Assembly (NCBI RefSeq): GCF_900299525.1
Contig: NZ_OMKA01000014.1
Coordinates: forward strand, 91,279 to 155,278
DNA length: 64,000 bases
Source of the DNA: Aquimarina sp. Aq78
GTDB taxonomy: Bacteria; Bacteroidota; Bacteroidia; Flavobacteriales; Flavobacteriaceae
Direction: 5' to 3'
The notes under the pieces were generated by a model. That model was not told where the DNA came from. It saw only the letters and a program-made list of their open reading frames with translations, and ran no database searches. How positions within the stretch are numbered: the stretch's first letter is position 1; each line of letters begins with the position of its first letter. The position numbers and the translations under genes are program-made. Shown in pieces: positions 17,930 to 27,382 of this stretch.

Positions 17930-20104
17930 ATGATTAACTCACAACTCTCTACAACTTTTAAGACCGTAGCTTTATCGGCTATTGTGCTTTTAGCCAGTTG
18001 TAACCAAAAGAAAGAAACTGTGGAAACTACAACAGCATCGGAACCTAAAGAGACAGCAAATGTCTTACTAACCAAATGGACTGGTCCATATGGGGGTACT
18101 CCTGCATTCGACAAAATGAATGTCGCTGACATAAAACCAGCCCTTGAAAAAGGAATGGAGCTTAATCTTAAAGAAATTGATGAGATTGCAAATAACTCTG
18201 AGGCTCCTACTTTTGAAAATACCATAGTTGCAATGGAGAGATCCGGAGCAGAACTCGATAGAGTTTTTACATACTACGGTATCCTAAGTAGTAATATGTC
18301 TTCTCCAGAATTTAGAGACGTTCAAAAAGAAATGGCTCCTAAGCTATCAGAATTTAGTTCTAAAATATCACAAAACGAAAAGCTGTTTAAGCGAATCAAA
18401 ACGGTTTATGATAATGCTCAAAAAACACCATTAGAAGCAGATCAACAACGTGTGGTGGATCTTACCTATAAGTCATTCGCTATGAATGGAGCAGAGTTGG
18501 ATGAAGAAAAGAAGAAACGCTATGCAGCAATCAACAAAGAATTATCAGAATTATATACCAACTTTTCTAATAATGTTTTAGAAGATGAAGAAGGATATGT
18601 TACCTATCTAACCAAAGATCAATTAAGCGGTTTATCAGATCCTTTGATTAAAGCATATGCAAAAGCGGCAACCGATAGAGATCAGGATGGTAAATATGCG
18701 GTGACCAATACAAGGTCTTCTATGGATCCTTTTCTTACCTATTCTGATGAGCGTGCTATACGTGAAAAAGTATGGAGAACCTACTATTCTAGAGGAGACA
18801 ATGGTGATGCTAAGGACAATAATGAAAATATCGCCAAAATACTAAAATTAAGAAAAGAACGTGTTGGTTTATTAGGACACGATAATTATGCAGACTGGAG
18901 GCTACAAAACCGTATGGCTAAGAATCCTGACAATGCTATGAAACTTATGAATGCTGTTTGGCCAGCTGCTATAGCAAGGGTAAAAGAAGAAGTAGTTGAT
19001 ATGCAGGCCGTAGCAGATGCAAATGGGGATAAGATAACAATCGAACCATGGGATTATCGCTACTATGCAGAAAAAGTAAGAAAGAAAAAATATGATCTGG
19101 ATTCTGATGAAGTAAAACAATACTTACAGCTAGATAAGTTAAGAGAAGCTATGTTCTTTGTTGCTGGTGAATTATTTAATTTTAAATTCACTCCTATCGA
19201 AGATGGTAAAGTTCCTGTTTTTCATGAAGATGTAAAAGTATGGGAGGTAAATGACAAAACTTCTGGAGAGCATATTGGTTTATGGTATCTCGACCCATTT
19301 GCCAGACCTGGTAAGCGATCTGGAGCTTCGGCAACTACCTATAGAAGTCATACTACTTTTGATGGTAAAAAGAATGTCTTGGGATCTAATAACTCTAATT
19401 TTGTAAAACCGGCTCCGGGAGAAGCTGTTTTAGTATCATGGGATGATGCCACTACTTTTTTCCATGAATTTGGTCATGCTTTACATTTCTTCTCCTCTGA
19501 AGTGAAATACCCAACTCTTAATGGAGGTGTACGTGATTATACAGAGTTTCAATCTCAATTGTTAGAACGTTGGTTATCTACCGATAAAGTAATTGACAAC
19601 TATCTTGTACATTATAAAACTGGAGAAGCTATCCCAAAAACACTGGTTGATAAAATTAAAAAAGCAGCTACCTTTAATCAAGGATTTGCTACAACAGAAT
19701 ACCTGGCCTCTGCCCTAATGGATATGAAATTTCATTTAGCAGACCCAACCAATATCGATGTAGATAAATTTGAAAAAGAAACACTAACAGAATTACATAT
19801 GCCAAAAGAATTAGTGATGCGTCACCGCACACCACATTTTGGACATGTCTTTTCTGGAGAAGGATATGCCACTGCATATTATGGATATATGTGGGCAGAT
19901 GTACTTACCTCTGATGCAGCAGAAGCCTTTGCCGAAGCTCCAGGAGGGTTTTACGATAAAGAAGTTGCTGCTAAACTGGTAAAATACCTTTTTGCACCAC
20001 GTAACGCTATGGATCCTGCAGAAGCATATCGCAAATTTAGAGGACGTGATGCTAAGATTGAAGCATTAATGAAAGACAGAGGATTCCCAGTTCCTAAGTC
20101 GTAA
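17930..20104 (+). CDS. M3-family peptidase lipoprotein (dipeptidyl carboxypeptidase type)
   Basis: 724 residues. A lipobox (LLASC) shows a lipid anchor, so it acts in the periplasm, unlike the cytosolic enterobacterial enzyme. The catalytic zinc motif is FFHEFGHALHFF (about residues 510-521), with the downstream Glu in YTEFQSQLLERW. The all-helical thimet-oligopeptidase fold is apparent: FENTIVAMERSGAELDRVF at the start, and GYMWADVLTSDAAEAF and GRDAKIEALMKDRGF at the end. Full length. It follows the M14 peptidase gene with 11 bases between and ends at a strong terminator; together the pair may degrade imported or released peptides. Confidence 0.93.
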   Translation: MINSQLSTTFKTVALSAIVLLASCNQKKETVETTTASEPKETANVLLTKWTGPYGGTPAFDKMNVADIKPALEKGMELNLKEIDEIANNSEAPTFENTIVAMERSGAELDRVFTYYGILSSNMSSPEFRDVQKEMAPKLSEFSSKISQNEKLFKRIKTVYDNAQKTPLEADQQRVVDLTYKSFAMNGAELDEEKKKRYAAINKELSELYTNFSNNVLEDEEGYVTYLTKDQLSGLSDPLIKAYAKAATDRDQDGKYAVTNTRSSMDPFLTYSDERAIREKVWRTYYSRGDNGDAKDNNENIAKILKLRKERVGLLGHDNYADWRLQNRMAKNPDNAMKLMNAVWPAAIARVKEEVVDMQAVADANGDKITIEPWDYRYYAEKVRKKKYDLDSDEVKQYLQLDKLREAMFFVAGELFNFKFTPIEDGKVPVFHEDVKVWEVNDKTSGEHIGLWYLDPFARPGKRSGASATTYRSHTTFDGKKNVLGSNNSNFVKPAPGEAVLVSWDDATTFFHEFGHALHFFSSEVKYPTLNGGVRDYTEFQSQLLERWLSTDKVIDNYLVHYKTGEAIPKTLVDKIKKAATFNQGFATTEYLASALMDMKFHLADPTNIDVDKFEKETLTELHMPKELVMRHRTPHFGHVFSGEGYATAYYGYMWADVLTSDAAEAFAEAPGGFYDKEVAAKLVKYLFAPRNAMDPAEAYRKFRGRDAKIEALMKDRGFPVPKS

Positions 20105-20123
20105 CTAAAAATAACATGTAATT

Positions 20124-20168
20124 AAAATACACATATGCCACTATAACAGAAGGTATATGTGTATTTTT
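20124..20168 (+). terminator. Terminator of the M14-M3 peptidase operon
   Basis: The stem AAAATACACATATGCC / GGTATATGTGTATTTT has 16 pairs with one wobble and a loop of about 13 nt, and is followed by a T-rich run. It starts 20 bases after the M3 stop codon. Confidence 0.8.
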
Positions 20169-20261
20169 ATATAGAAGAGAGTTGTACTTCATAATAAAAA
20201 TTAAACCATACGAAGTATAGAATAGATGCAGTTGTAATAAAAGAACTAATAAAAAACTTTT

Positions 20262-21056
20262 ATGAAATACATATATAAATCAGCATTTGTACTTTGTGTT
20301 CTTGTACTCTTTTTTAATGGAAAAAAATATCAAAAAAAATCATCAATGGATATAGTTAGAGGACTTAAGCCTGCCATTGCCGAGTTTACGAGTTTAGAAC
20401 AAAAACTTATTGTAAAAGTTGTCAAAAAACTAGAAAACAATGGATTTCCGATTGATGATTTAACAAGAGTTCATCTCAAAAAAAGAATACTTAATGATAA
20501 AGATTATTATGCTAAGAATGAAATTACATTTTTTGTGAACCCCGGAGTTTACAAAGAAGATGAATTTAATTGGGGGATAGAAACAATTACTATAGATTGG
20601 GAAGACCCTTCTGTCATAAGAACACCAGATGGAGGTATCGAGTTTGTGGTAGGTAACAAAATAAAACCCGAAGACCTTGTGATGAATCTTTATGGGATGA
20701 ACGATTCTTATTCATACCATTCACTTCTAGAAGATCATGATGGTATTGTGAAAAAAATAAATGATATCCTGGTGACTAATGATGTAGAAGAAATTAAGAA
20801 TTTCGCTTCCCAAGGAATAGTAGAACTAATTAGAAATTACCTAATAGTAATAACAGCACATAATGAAAATGTATATGAAATGGCAATAAGAAGGATAGAC
20901 CATGACCTTATTGATTCTAATCACTTTAATGAACTCTTTGAGCAGTATCGTTTAAAAATAGACATAAACACGTCAAGAATAGAAGTGTTAGACAGATTTG
21001 ATCCAACTTTCTTCCCTACTCCTGCTCCAGTACCACCAATTAAAAATAAATTTTAG
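20262..21056 (+). CDS. Hypothetical protein with N-terminal hydrophobic segment and proline-rich tail
   Basis: 264 residues, not recognised. A hydrophobic stretch of about 14 residues at the N-terminus (KSAFVLCVLVLFFNG) could be an uncleaved anchor or signal. The body is hydrophilic with many Glu, Asp and Lys, and includes TITIDWEDPSVIRTPDGGIEFV and PEDLVMNLYGMND. The C-terminus FPTPAPVPPIKNKF is a short Pro-rich tail, perhaps disordered. It lies between the terminator of the M3 gene and rsgA, 42 bases before the latter, and may share a transcript with it. No function can be assigned. Confidence 0.6.
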   Translation: MKYIYKSAFVLCVLVLFFNGKKYQKKSSMDIVRGLKPAIAEFTSLEQKLIVKVVKKLENNGFPIDDLTRVHLKKRILNDKDYYAKNEITFFVNPGVYKEDEFNWGIETITIDWEDPSVIRTPDGGIEFVVGNKIKPEDLVMNLYGMNDSYSYHSLLEDHDGIVKKINDILVTNDVEEIKNFASQGIVELIRNYLIVITAHNENVYEMAIRRIDHDLIDSNHFNELFEQYRLKIDINTSRIEVLDRFDPTFFPTPAPVPPIKNKF

Positions 21057-21098
21057 AGAATATAATGTAACCAAACTCTAAAAAAACAAAAACACAGA

Positions 21099-22166
21099 AT
21101 GACAACTCAGGATTTAGGATATACCAATGCTTTAGAGCAGTTTAGAATCAAACAAAATTTGGATTCTTTTGAAGTTGGCAGAATACTATCTGAGCATAAA
21201 GAAAGATATGTTATTAAGACTCCGACACATGAATTTGATGCTGAACTCATTGGTAATTTAAGGTATACAGCAGAAAGCAGATATGATTTTCCTGCTGTTG
21301 GGGATTGGGTTGCTTTTTCAGAGTATGATGAAGGCAAAGCTCTAATTCATGCTATTTACCCTCGAAACTCTATCATAGAAAGACAAGCTGTTGGAGCATC
21401 TGGAAAAGTACAAATAATCGCGACAAATATTGATTATGGTCTAATTGTTCAAGCTGTAAACCGAGATTTTAATATAAATAGATTAGAAAGGTATTTGACA
21501 ATCTGTAATGCCTCTAAAGTGGAACTTATTATTATTTTAAGCAAAATTGATTTGCTAAATGAAACCGATTTGCAAAATATTATAAACCAGATAAAGCAAC
21601 GAATCAAGGACATTACAATACTTACAGTTAGCAATCAAACAATCAAAGGGTATGATCATCTAAATCAAATTATCCAAAAAGGAAAAACATACTGTTTACT
21701 TGGATCTTCCGGAGTCGGAAAATCCACTCTTCTTAACAACCTTGCAGGTAAGCAACAAATGAAAACAGGAGAAATAAGTTCGAGCGTAAACAAAGGAAAG
21801 CATATAACAAGTCATCGAGAATTAATTGTATTGGGAAATGGAGGTATTTTGATCGATAATCCCGGGATGCGAGAAGTCGGAATTGCTGACACAACAAGTG
21901 GATTAGAAACTACATTCGAAACCATTATTGAATATGCTAACAATTGCAGATTTAAAGATTGCACACATGTCCATGAGGAAGGTTGCGCTATACTGGAAGC
22001 TGTTGAAAACGGAGAAATTGACAAAGACTCGTATTCTAATTTTCGAAAAATGGAAAAAGAAAAAATGCATTTTGAATCAGATATCAAAGAGAGAAAAAAG
22101 AAAGATAAAGACTTAGGAAAAATGATTAGAAATGTTCAAAAGCAAAGAAGAAATCATAAATACTAA
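21099..22166 (+). CDS. rsgA: Ribosome small-subunit-dependent GTPase A
   Basis: 355 residues. RsgA is a circularly permuted GTPase that helps mature the 30S subunit. An N-terminal OB fold (residues about 1-100; VGDWVAFSEYDEG) is followed by G4 (ILSKIDLL), then G1 (LLGSSGVGKSTLLNNL, about residues 204-219), G2 near THSHRE-like region (KGKHITSHREL), and G3 (IDNPGMREV). The C-terminal zinc knuckle has the Cys/His set in NNCRFKDCTHVHEEGC. The last 40 residues are strongly basic, as expected for ribosome binding. A 42-base gap precedes and 17 bases follow to the next gene. Confidence 0.95.
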   Translation: MTTQDLGYTNALEQFRIKQNLDSFEVGRILSEHKERYVIKTPTHEFDAELIGNLRYTAESRYDFPAVGDWVAFSEYDEGKALIHAIYPRNSIIERQAVGASGKVQIIATNIDYGLIVQAVNRDFNINRLERYLTICNASKVELIIILSKIDLLNETDLQNIINQIKQRIKDITILTVSNQTIKGYDHLNQIIQKGKTYCLLGSSGVGKSTLLNNLAGKQQMKTGEISSSVNKGKHITSHRELIVLGNGGILIDNPGMREVGIADTTSGLETTFETIIEYANNCRFKDCTHVHEEGCAILEAVENGEIDKDSYSNFRKMEKEKMHFESDIKERKKKDKDLGKMIRNVQKQRRNHKY

Positions 22167-22183
22167 TAAAATGTAGTCAATAT

Positions 22184-22894
22184 ATGAATAACAGTATAAA
22201 CCTGGAACCAGAAAAAATCATTAAAACCATCGATCTACTCGAAAAACGAGTTTCGGATCGATTTCCTGATTCAGGACTTAGAAAGGTTTGCTTTCAATTC
22301 TTGCATACCGCTCAAAAAAGCAAGCAAAATATTGATTGGATCTCTTCTCCAAATATTTTACTTCGTGTATTTTCTCATATGATCATACTAATCGGTTTAG
22401 GAGGCCTGATCTATAGTATCACCTATATTGATTTACAAATTGAAAATACTACCCTTGCTAATGTGGTTACGATTTCTGAAGCTATTTTTAATGATATCAT
22501 ACTATTAGGTGCTGCAATTTTTTTCCTTTTTTCACTAGAATCTAGGCTAAAAATGAAGCGAGCACTGAAGTCTCTTAATGAACTTAGGGTAATTGCTCAT
22601 GTTATTGATATGCATCAATTAACAAAAGATCCAAATGTCACTGATGTACCAGAATCTGCTACAGAAAACTCTCCTAAACGAACCTTTACTAACTTTCAGC
22701 TTCAGCGATATCTTGATTATTGCTCTGAAGCCACAGCATTAGTTGGTAAAGTTGCGGCACTATATTCTCAAAGTCTACCCGACGAAAAAGTAGTAAGGGC
22801 AGTAAATGAAATCGAAATACTAACTACAGGATTAAGTAGAAAAATATGGCAAAAACTCATCATATTAAACGAACTGAAAACCAATAAACAATAA
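22184..22894 (+). CDS. Hypothetical protein with two membrane helices
   Basis: 236 residues, not recognised. Two likely transmembrane segments: SHMIILIGLGGLIYSITYI (about residues 65-83) and AIFNDIILLGAAIFFLFSLESR (about residues 103-124). The N- and C-terminal parts are soluble and mostly helical, the second after a basic stretch (KMKRALKSLNELR). The start is an ATG 17 bases after rsgA, so cotranscription with rsgA is likely. No catalytic motif is visible. Confidence 0.65.
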   Translation: MNNSINLEPEKIIKTIDLLEKRVSDRFPDSGLRKVCFQFLHTAQKSKQNIDWISSPNILLRVFSHMIILIGLGGLIYSITYIDLQIENTTLANVVTISEAIFNDIILLGAAIFFLFSLESRLKMKRALKSLNELRVIAHVIDMHQLTKDPNVTDVPESATENSPKRTFTNFQLQRYLDYCSEATALVGKVAALYSQSLPDEKVVRAVNEIEILTTGLSRKIWQKLIILNELKTNKQ

Positions 22895-22947
22895 TTAGCT
22901 GAAAGAAAAAGTCTTCTAAAATCTCGTCAAATAATAAAAATCAAAAT

Positions 22948-23424
22948 ATGAATCAAGATACCATAATCAAACAGATAATAACAGATCTTCTAGAGAGTTT
23001 TACCTATTTTGCTGATTCGAATTATACCGGGTATGATCCTTTACACCCAGTTTCAAAGATTGTATTTGCTGCTCAGGGAGAAATCACAACACCTCCGGAT
23101 TTAGGCTTTATGGGATATGGTGGTGGATCAGAAGGAGAAGCCTTTAGTGATTGCGGAGTATTAGATTTAGAAGTATTTTTTCCGTTAAATGAAGAAGGTG
23201 ATTATTATCGTGAAGATGATCACGAGTATAAAGAAAAATGTTTCCATAATGCTTGCCAGGCAGTTTTGCAAGGTCTTACTGCTATTGCTAAGAGTGATGA
23301 ATTTCAAAAAATACCTAAAGAAGGGCCTGTGGTATTTGTCCTAAACTTGATAGATCAGTTTAATAAAGTACTATGTCGTATCCATCCTGACGGAGAAGTA
23401 GAATTACCACCAAAAAAGGAGTAG
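22948..23424 (+). CDS. Hypothetical cytosolic protein
   Basis: 158 residues, not recognised. No signal peptide or membrane helix. A Gly-rich stretch (GFMGYGGGSEGEAFSDCG) sits in the middle and three Cys residues follow, one in DHEYKEKCFHNACQ; the protein is otherwise acidic, and ends PPKKE. Six bases separate it from the next gene and 53 from the previous one. These tight gaps suggest one transcript covering rsgA and the three hypothetical genes after it. Confidence 0.6.
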   Translation: MNQDTIIKQIITDLLESFTYFADSNYTGYDPLHPVSKIVFAAQGEITTPPDLGFMGYGGGSEGEAFSDCGVLDLEVFFPLNEEGDYYREDDHEYKEKCFHNACQAVLQGLTAIAKSDEFQKIPKEGPVVFVLNLIDQFNKVLCRIHPDGEVELPPKKE

Positions 23425-23430
23425 TATAAA

Positions 23431-24123
23431 ATGAAAAAAATCAAATTTCTATTCATAACAATGATACTCTTCTCCTGCAATAGCAACAAGAAACATATTC
23501 CAATAAAAAAAGATGTTAAACAAGAGAGTAGTAAAAAAGACTTTACTAATTTTATTGCTGAAGGTTTTGAAGTCGCTGTAGTTCAAAATGAAAAGAAGAT
23601 AGCGTTTGGAGATTTGAATCAAGATGGTTATCAGGATTTTGTGACCATAATTGTAAATTCAAACACCAATATAGAGAATACTGATCCCGAAGAGGTTAGA
23701 ATTGCAATATACGAAGGATCAGAAAATGACACCTATAAACAAAAAGCACTAAGCGGAAACTTAACCTCTGCTTTTATTTATAATGAAAATCCAACACTTA
23801 AAATAACAACCCAAATACTAAGCATTAGTCATCAATCTATGAGGCATGATTATGAAATAAAATTTAGATTCGAAAAAAAACACAATGACTATATGCTTAT
23901 TGGTTCAGAATTAAACAACTACGGGAATGCCACTCACGATGGGGCTGGAAATACCAGTATTAATTTCTTAACAAAAACAAAGGTTAAGAAAACATTAGAA
24001 TATGATCATGAAACAGAAAAATTAAAAGAACTGAAACCCGTTGTAACAAAAATCAAAGAAGACCTAATATCAATCACTCAAATTAGTGATCTTACTATAT
24101 ATAAAATTATAGGAAGCGAATAA
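23431..24123 (+). CDS. Hypothetical lipoprotein with a calcium-loop-like motif
   Basis: 230 residues. Lipobox ILFSC (residues 14-18) gives a lipid anchor at Cys18. The segment FGDLNQDGYQDFVTI holds a D-x-N-x-D-G loop as in FG-GAP/VCBS or EF-hand-like calcium sites, and the rest is beta-rich. It resembles small VCBS-like lipoproteins, but only one loop is seen, so no repeat domain can be claimed. It follows the gene at 22948-23424 after six bases and is 50 bases before the M16 peptidase gene. Confidence 0.65.
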   Translation: MKKIKFLFITMILFSCNSNKKHIPIKKDVKQESSKKDFTNFIAEGFEVAVVQNEKKIAFGDLNQDGYQDFVTIIVNSNTNIENTDPEEVRIAIYEGSENDTYKQKALSGNLTSAFIYNENPTLKITTQILSISHQSMRHDYEIKFRFEKKHNDYMLIGSELNNYGNATHDGAGNTSINFLTKTKVKKTLEYDHETEKLKELKPVVTKIKEDLISITQISDLTIYKIIGSE

Positions 24124-24173
24124 TAATTAATACTATATACAAAAATTTTATACTCATCAATATTTTATCAATC

Positions 24174-27041
24174 ATGAAAACAATTAAATTTTTAGTATGT
24201 ATTCTAATAATATCAGGAGCTTTGGTTTCCTGTAAAAAGAATACAGCAACAGAAGAGTCATCTGCAGAAATCGTTGATAATAAAGAATTTAAAGTCGACT
24301 TTGAAAAATTCACTCTGGATAATGGATTACAGGTGGTATTCCATATCGATCGATCAGACCCAGTTGTTGCTGTTGCCTTAACTGCGCACGTAGGTTCTGC
24401 CCGTGAGAAAGAAGGAAGAACTGGTTTTGCTCATCTATTCGAACATTTGCTTTTTCTCGAATCAGAGAATTTAGGGAAAGGTGGATTAGATAAAATGAGT
24501 GCTCGTATTGGTGGATCCGGAGCAAATGGTTCTACAAGTCAGGATCGCACAAACTATTACCAAACTGTACCTAAAGATGCACTTGAAAAAATGATCTGGG
24601 CAGAAGCTGATAAATTAGGTTTTTTTATTAATACTGTTACCGACCCTGTTCTCGCCAAGGAAAAGCAAGTGGTTAAAAATGAAAAGCGCCAGAGCATAGA
24701 TAATCGCCCTTATGGACATGTCAATTATGTAATCGATAAAAACATGTATCCCGCAGACCACCCATATAGCTGGCAGGTAATTGGGTCATTAGAGGATTTA
24801 CAAAACGCTACATTACAAGATGTAAAAGATTTCTATAATCATTGGTATGTCCCTAATAATGTTACACTTACTATAGCAGGAGATTTTGATCCGGATCAAG
24901 CCAAAACATGGGTGCATAAATATTTTGATGAAATTAAACGTGGAGAAGACATTCCTGCATTAGAAAAACGTCCTGTGGTTTTGACCGAGACCAAAAAATT
25001 ATATTACGAAGATAATTTTGCACGTCTTCCGCAATTAACGATGACTTGGCCAACTGTACCAGTATATCATTCTGATTCATATGCTTTAGAAGTACTTTCT
25101 ACATATTTATCTGAAGGAAAAAAAGCTCCTTTCAATAAAGTATTGGTAGAAGACAAACAACTTACTCCAGAAATTACCATGTTTAATTTTGGATCAGAAT
25201 TAACAGGCCAATATCATTTGATTATTCGTGGATTTGAAAAAACAAATCTAAGTACTATCGACAGTGCCGTTTCTGAAGCTTTTACAAAATTTGAGACCGA
25301 AAGTATCTCACAACAAGACCTTGATCGTATTAAAGCAAGTCAGGAAACTGCATTTTACAATGGTTTATCTAGTGTATTAGGTAAAGGATTTCAGCTAGCG
25401 CAATATGAAATTTTTGCAGGAGATCCCGGTTTTATTAACCAGGATGTAAAAAATATCCTTGCAGTAACTATTGATGATGTAAATAGAGTATATAATCAAT
25501 ATATCAAAGGGAAACATTATGTTGCGACAAGCTTTGTTCCTATTGGGCAGGCTGATTTAGCTTTAAAAAATTCTAAACTTGCAGAAGTAGTCGAGGAAAA
25601 AATTGTAGCAGGAGCAGAAGAAAATTTTGATGCCAGTATAGTGGCAGATTATAAGAAAACCCCATCCAGTTTTGATCGATCTACAGAACCGCCATATGGA
25701 GATACTCCTGAGGTTACTGTACCACAGGTATGGCAAGATCAGTTTTCGTCAGGAATTGAAGTATACGGAATACAAAATGATGAAGTTCCTCTGGTACAAT
25801 TTAGGATAAACATAAGAGGAGGTTTATTATTAGAAAAACCTGATAAAGTGGGTGTATCAAATTTATTGGCACAACTTATGACTAAAGGCACCCAAAACAA
25901 AACTACAGAAGAATTAGAAAATGCGATAGAAAGCCTGGGCGCATTTATTAATATTTCGGCAAGAGACGAAAGTATTATAATAAGTGGGAGTACTTTATCC
26001 AGAAACTATAGTAAAATTATGGCTTTGGTAGAAGAAATGATTCTTCAGCCAAGATGGGATCTTAAAGAGTTTGAGTTAATCAAACAAAGTGTTATTAGCC
26101 AAATTCAACAAGAAAAAGCAAGTCCTAGAAGTATTGCCAGTAATGAATATGCTAAACTAAGCTATGGAAAAGATCATATTCTTTCTCATAATAATTTAGG
26201 TACAGAAACTTCTGTATCTTCTATTACAATAGAAGATCTTAAACAATATTATAGCACTAATATAGCTCCAAATGTTACCAAAATGCATGTAGTAGGTGAT
26301 ATCACAAAAGCTATGACAAAAACATCTCTAGCAAACCTAAATACCAAATGGCAACATAAAGAGGTTAAATTTCCTGCTTTAAATGCACCTAAAGCTCCAC
26401 AGCAATCCAAAGTATACTTTTATGATGTACCCGATGCTAAACAATCTCAATTGCGATTTGGGTATCCTGCATTAGCAGCAACAGATCCGGATTATTATCC
26501 AGTACAGATTATGAATTATCGTCTGGGCGGTGGTGGTTTTGCATCACAGCTCACACAACAATTACGAGAAGGTAAAGGATACACCTATGGTATACGCTCT
26601 GGATTTTCGGGAAGTACTATCCCAGGAATGTTTACGATATCTAGTGGTGTAAGATCTAATGTCACCTATGAATCGGCTGATTTGGTTAAAGAAATCCTGA
26701 ATAATTACGGAAAAAATTATACTCAAGATGATTTAGATATCACAAAAAGTTCTTTAATAAAAAGTAATGCAAGAGCTTTTGAAACCTTTAATTCTAAATT
26801 GAATATGCTAACTAATATGAGTACATTTCAATATCCAAAAGATTATGTTACACAACGAGAGGCAATTGTAAATAATATGACCATAGATGAGATTAAAAAA
26901 CTAACCGGTACATATCTAGACCCTAACAAAATGATTTACCTTGTGGTAGGTGATGCAAAAACACAACTTAAAAAACTAGAACAGTTAGGTTTTGGTACTC
27001 CCGTTTTATTGAATGAAGAAAATACAGCAGTTAAGGATTAA
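24174..27041 (+). CDS. M16-family (pitrilysin/insulinase) peptidase lipoprotein
   Basis: 955 residues, with the lipobox LVSC (Cys20). The N-terminal M16 half contains the inverted zinc motif HLFEH (residues 87-91) within TGFAHLFEHLLFLES and the downstream Glu in EKQVVKNEKRQSID. The second half (from PQVWQDQFSSGIEVYG, about residue 520) is a second M16 pair without the zinc motif, in the two-domain-fused layout of the family. ELGGGGFASQL-like loops (RLGGGGFASQLTQQLREGKGYTYG) carry the Arg-Tyr pair for substrate binding. It should be a periplasmic peptide-degrading enzyme. It is cotranscribed or separately promoted; a hairpin follows the stop. Confidence 0.93.
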   Translation: MKTIKFLVCILIISGALVSCKKNTATEESSAEIVDNKEFKVDFEKFTLDNGLQVVFHIDRSDPVVAVALTAHVGSAREKEGRTGFAHLFEHLLFLESENLGKGGLDKMSARIGGSGANGSTSQDRTNYYQTVPKDALEKMIWAEADKLGFFINTVTDPVLAKEKQVVKNEKRQSIDNRPYGHVNYVIDKNMYPADHPYSWQVIGSLEDLQNATLQDVKDFYNHWYVPNNVTLTIAGDFDPDQAKTWVHKYFDEIKRGEDIPALEKRPVVLTETKKLYYEDNFARLPQLTMTWPTVPVYHSDSYALEVLSTYLSEGKKAPFNKVLVEDKQLTPEITMFNFGSELTGQYHLIIRGFEKTNLSTIDSAVSEAFTKFETESISQQDLDRIKASQETAFYNGLSSVLGKGFQLAQYEIFAGDPGFINQDVKNILAVTIDDVNRVYNQYIKGKHYVATSFVPIGQADLALKNSKLAEVVEEKIVAGAEENFDASIVADYKKTPSSFDRSTEPPYGDTPEVTVPQVWQDQFSSGIEVYGIQNDEVPLVQFRINIRGGLLLEKPDKVGVSNLLAQLMTKGTQNKTTEELENAIESLGAFINISARDESIIISGSTLSRNYSKIMALVEEMILQPRWDLKEFELIKQSVISQIQQEKASPRSIASNEYAKLSYGKDHILSHNNLGTETSVSSITIEDLKQYYSTNIAPNVTKMHVVGDITKAMTKTSLANLNTKWQHKEVKFPALNAPKAPQQSKVYFYDVPDAKQSQLRFGYPALAATDPDYYPVQIMNYRLGGGGFASQLTQQLREGKGYTYGIRSGFSGSTIPGMFTISSGVRSNVTYESADLVKEILNNYGKNYTQDDLDITKSSLIKSNARAFETFNSKLNMLTNMSTFQYPKDYVTQREAIVNNMTIDEIKKLTGTYLDPNKMIYLVVGDAKTQLKKLEQLGFGTPVLLNEENTAVKD

Positions 27042-27382
27042 AGATTCTGATTTATTTCTTAAAATAGCAAACACAGGCCTATTCTGAACTTATTTCAGAA
27101 TAGGCCTATGTTGTTATTAATATAAAAATGAAAATCTATATTTACGTGCTGTAATCAATCCATAGCCCCTTATCATATAACGGCTAAGAAGGCACTGTTT
27201 GTAAAACATTTTTTTAATATACACCCAAAGACCTTGGAAGCATAATTAACTAAATTTTACCAGTATCCATCAGAGAAATACCTTTAATTAACTAAATGAT
27301 TTTGTACTTTTAATTTAAGAAAATAGAAGTTTCTAAAAAGACTTTAGCTCGAACACTATTGTAGTATAATTTTTATACCGAA
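27042..27382. other. Intergenic region after the M16 gene
   Basis: 341 bases without a supported gene. It holds the hairpin described at 27075-27107 and, 4 bases before the next start codon, a near-palindrome GTATAATTTTTATAC (27364-27378). No TAnnTTTG match was found. Confidence 0.6.
27075..27107 (+). terminator. Hairpin after the M16 peptidase gene
   Basis: A perfect 14-bp stem AGGCCTATTCTGAA / TTCAGAATAGGCCT with a 5-nt loop. The following sequence (ATGTTGTTATT) is T-rich but not a clean T run, so it is a probable rather than certain terminator. Confidence 0.65.
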
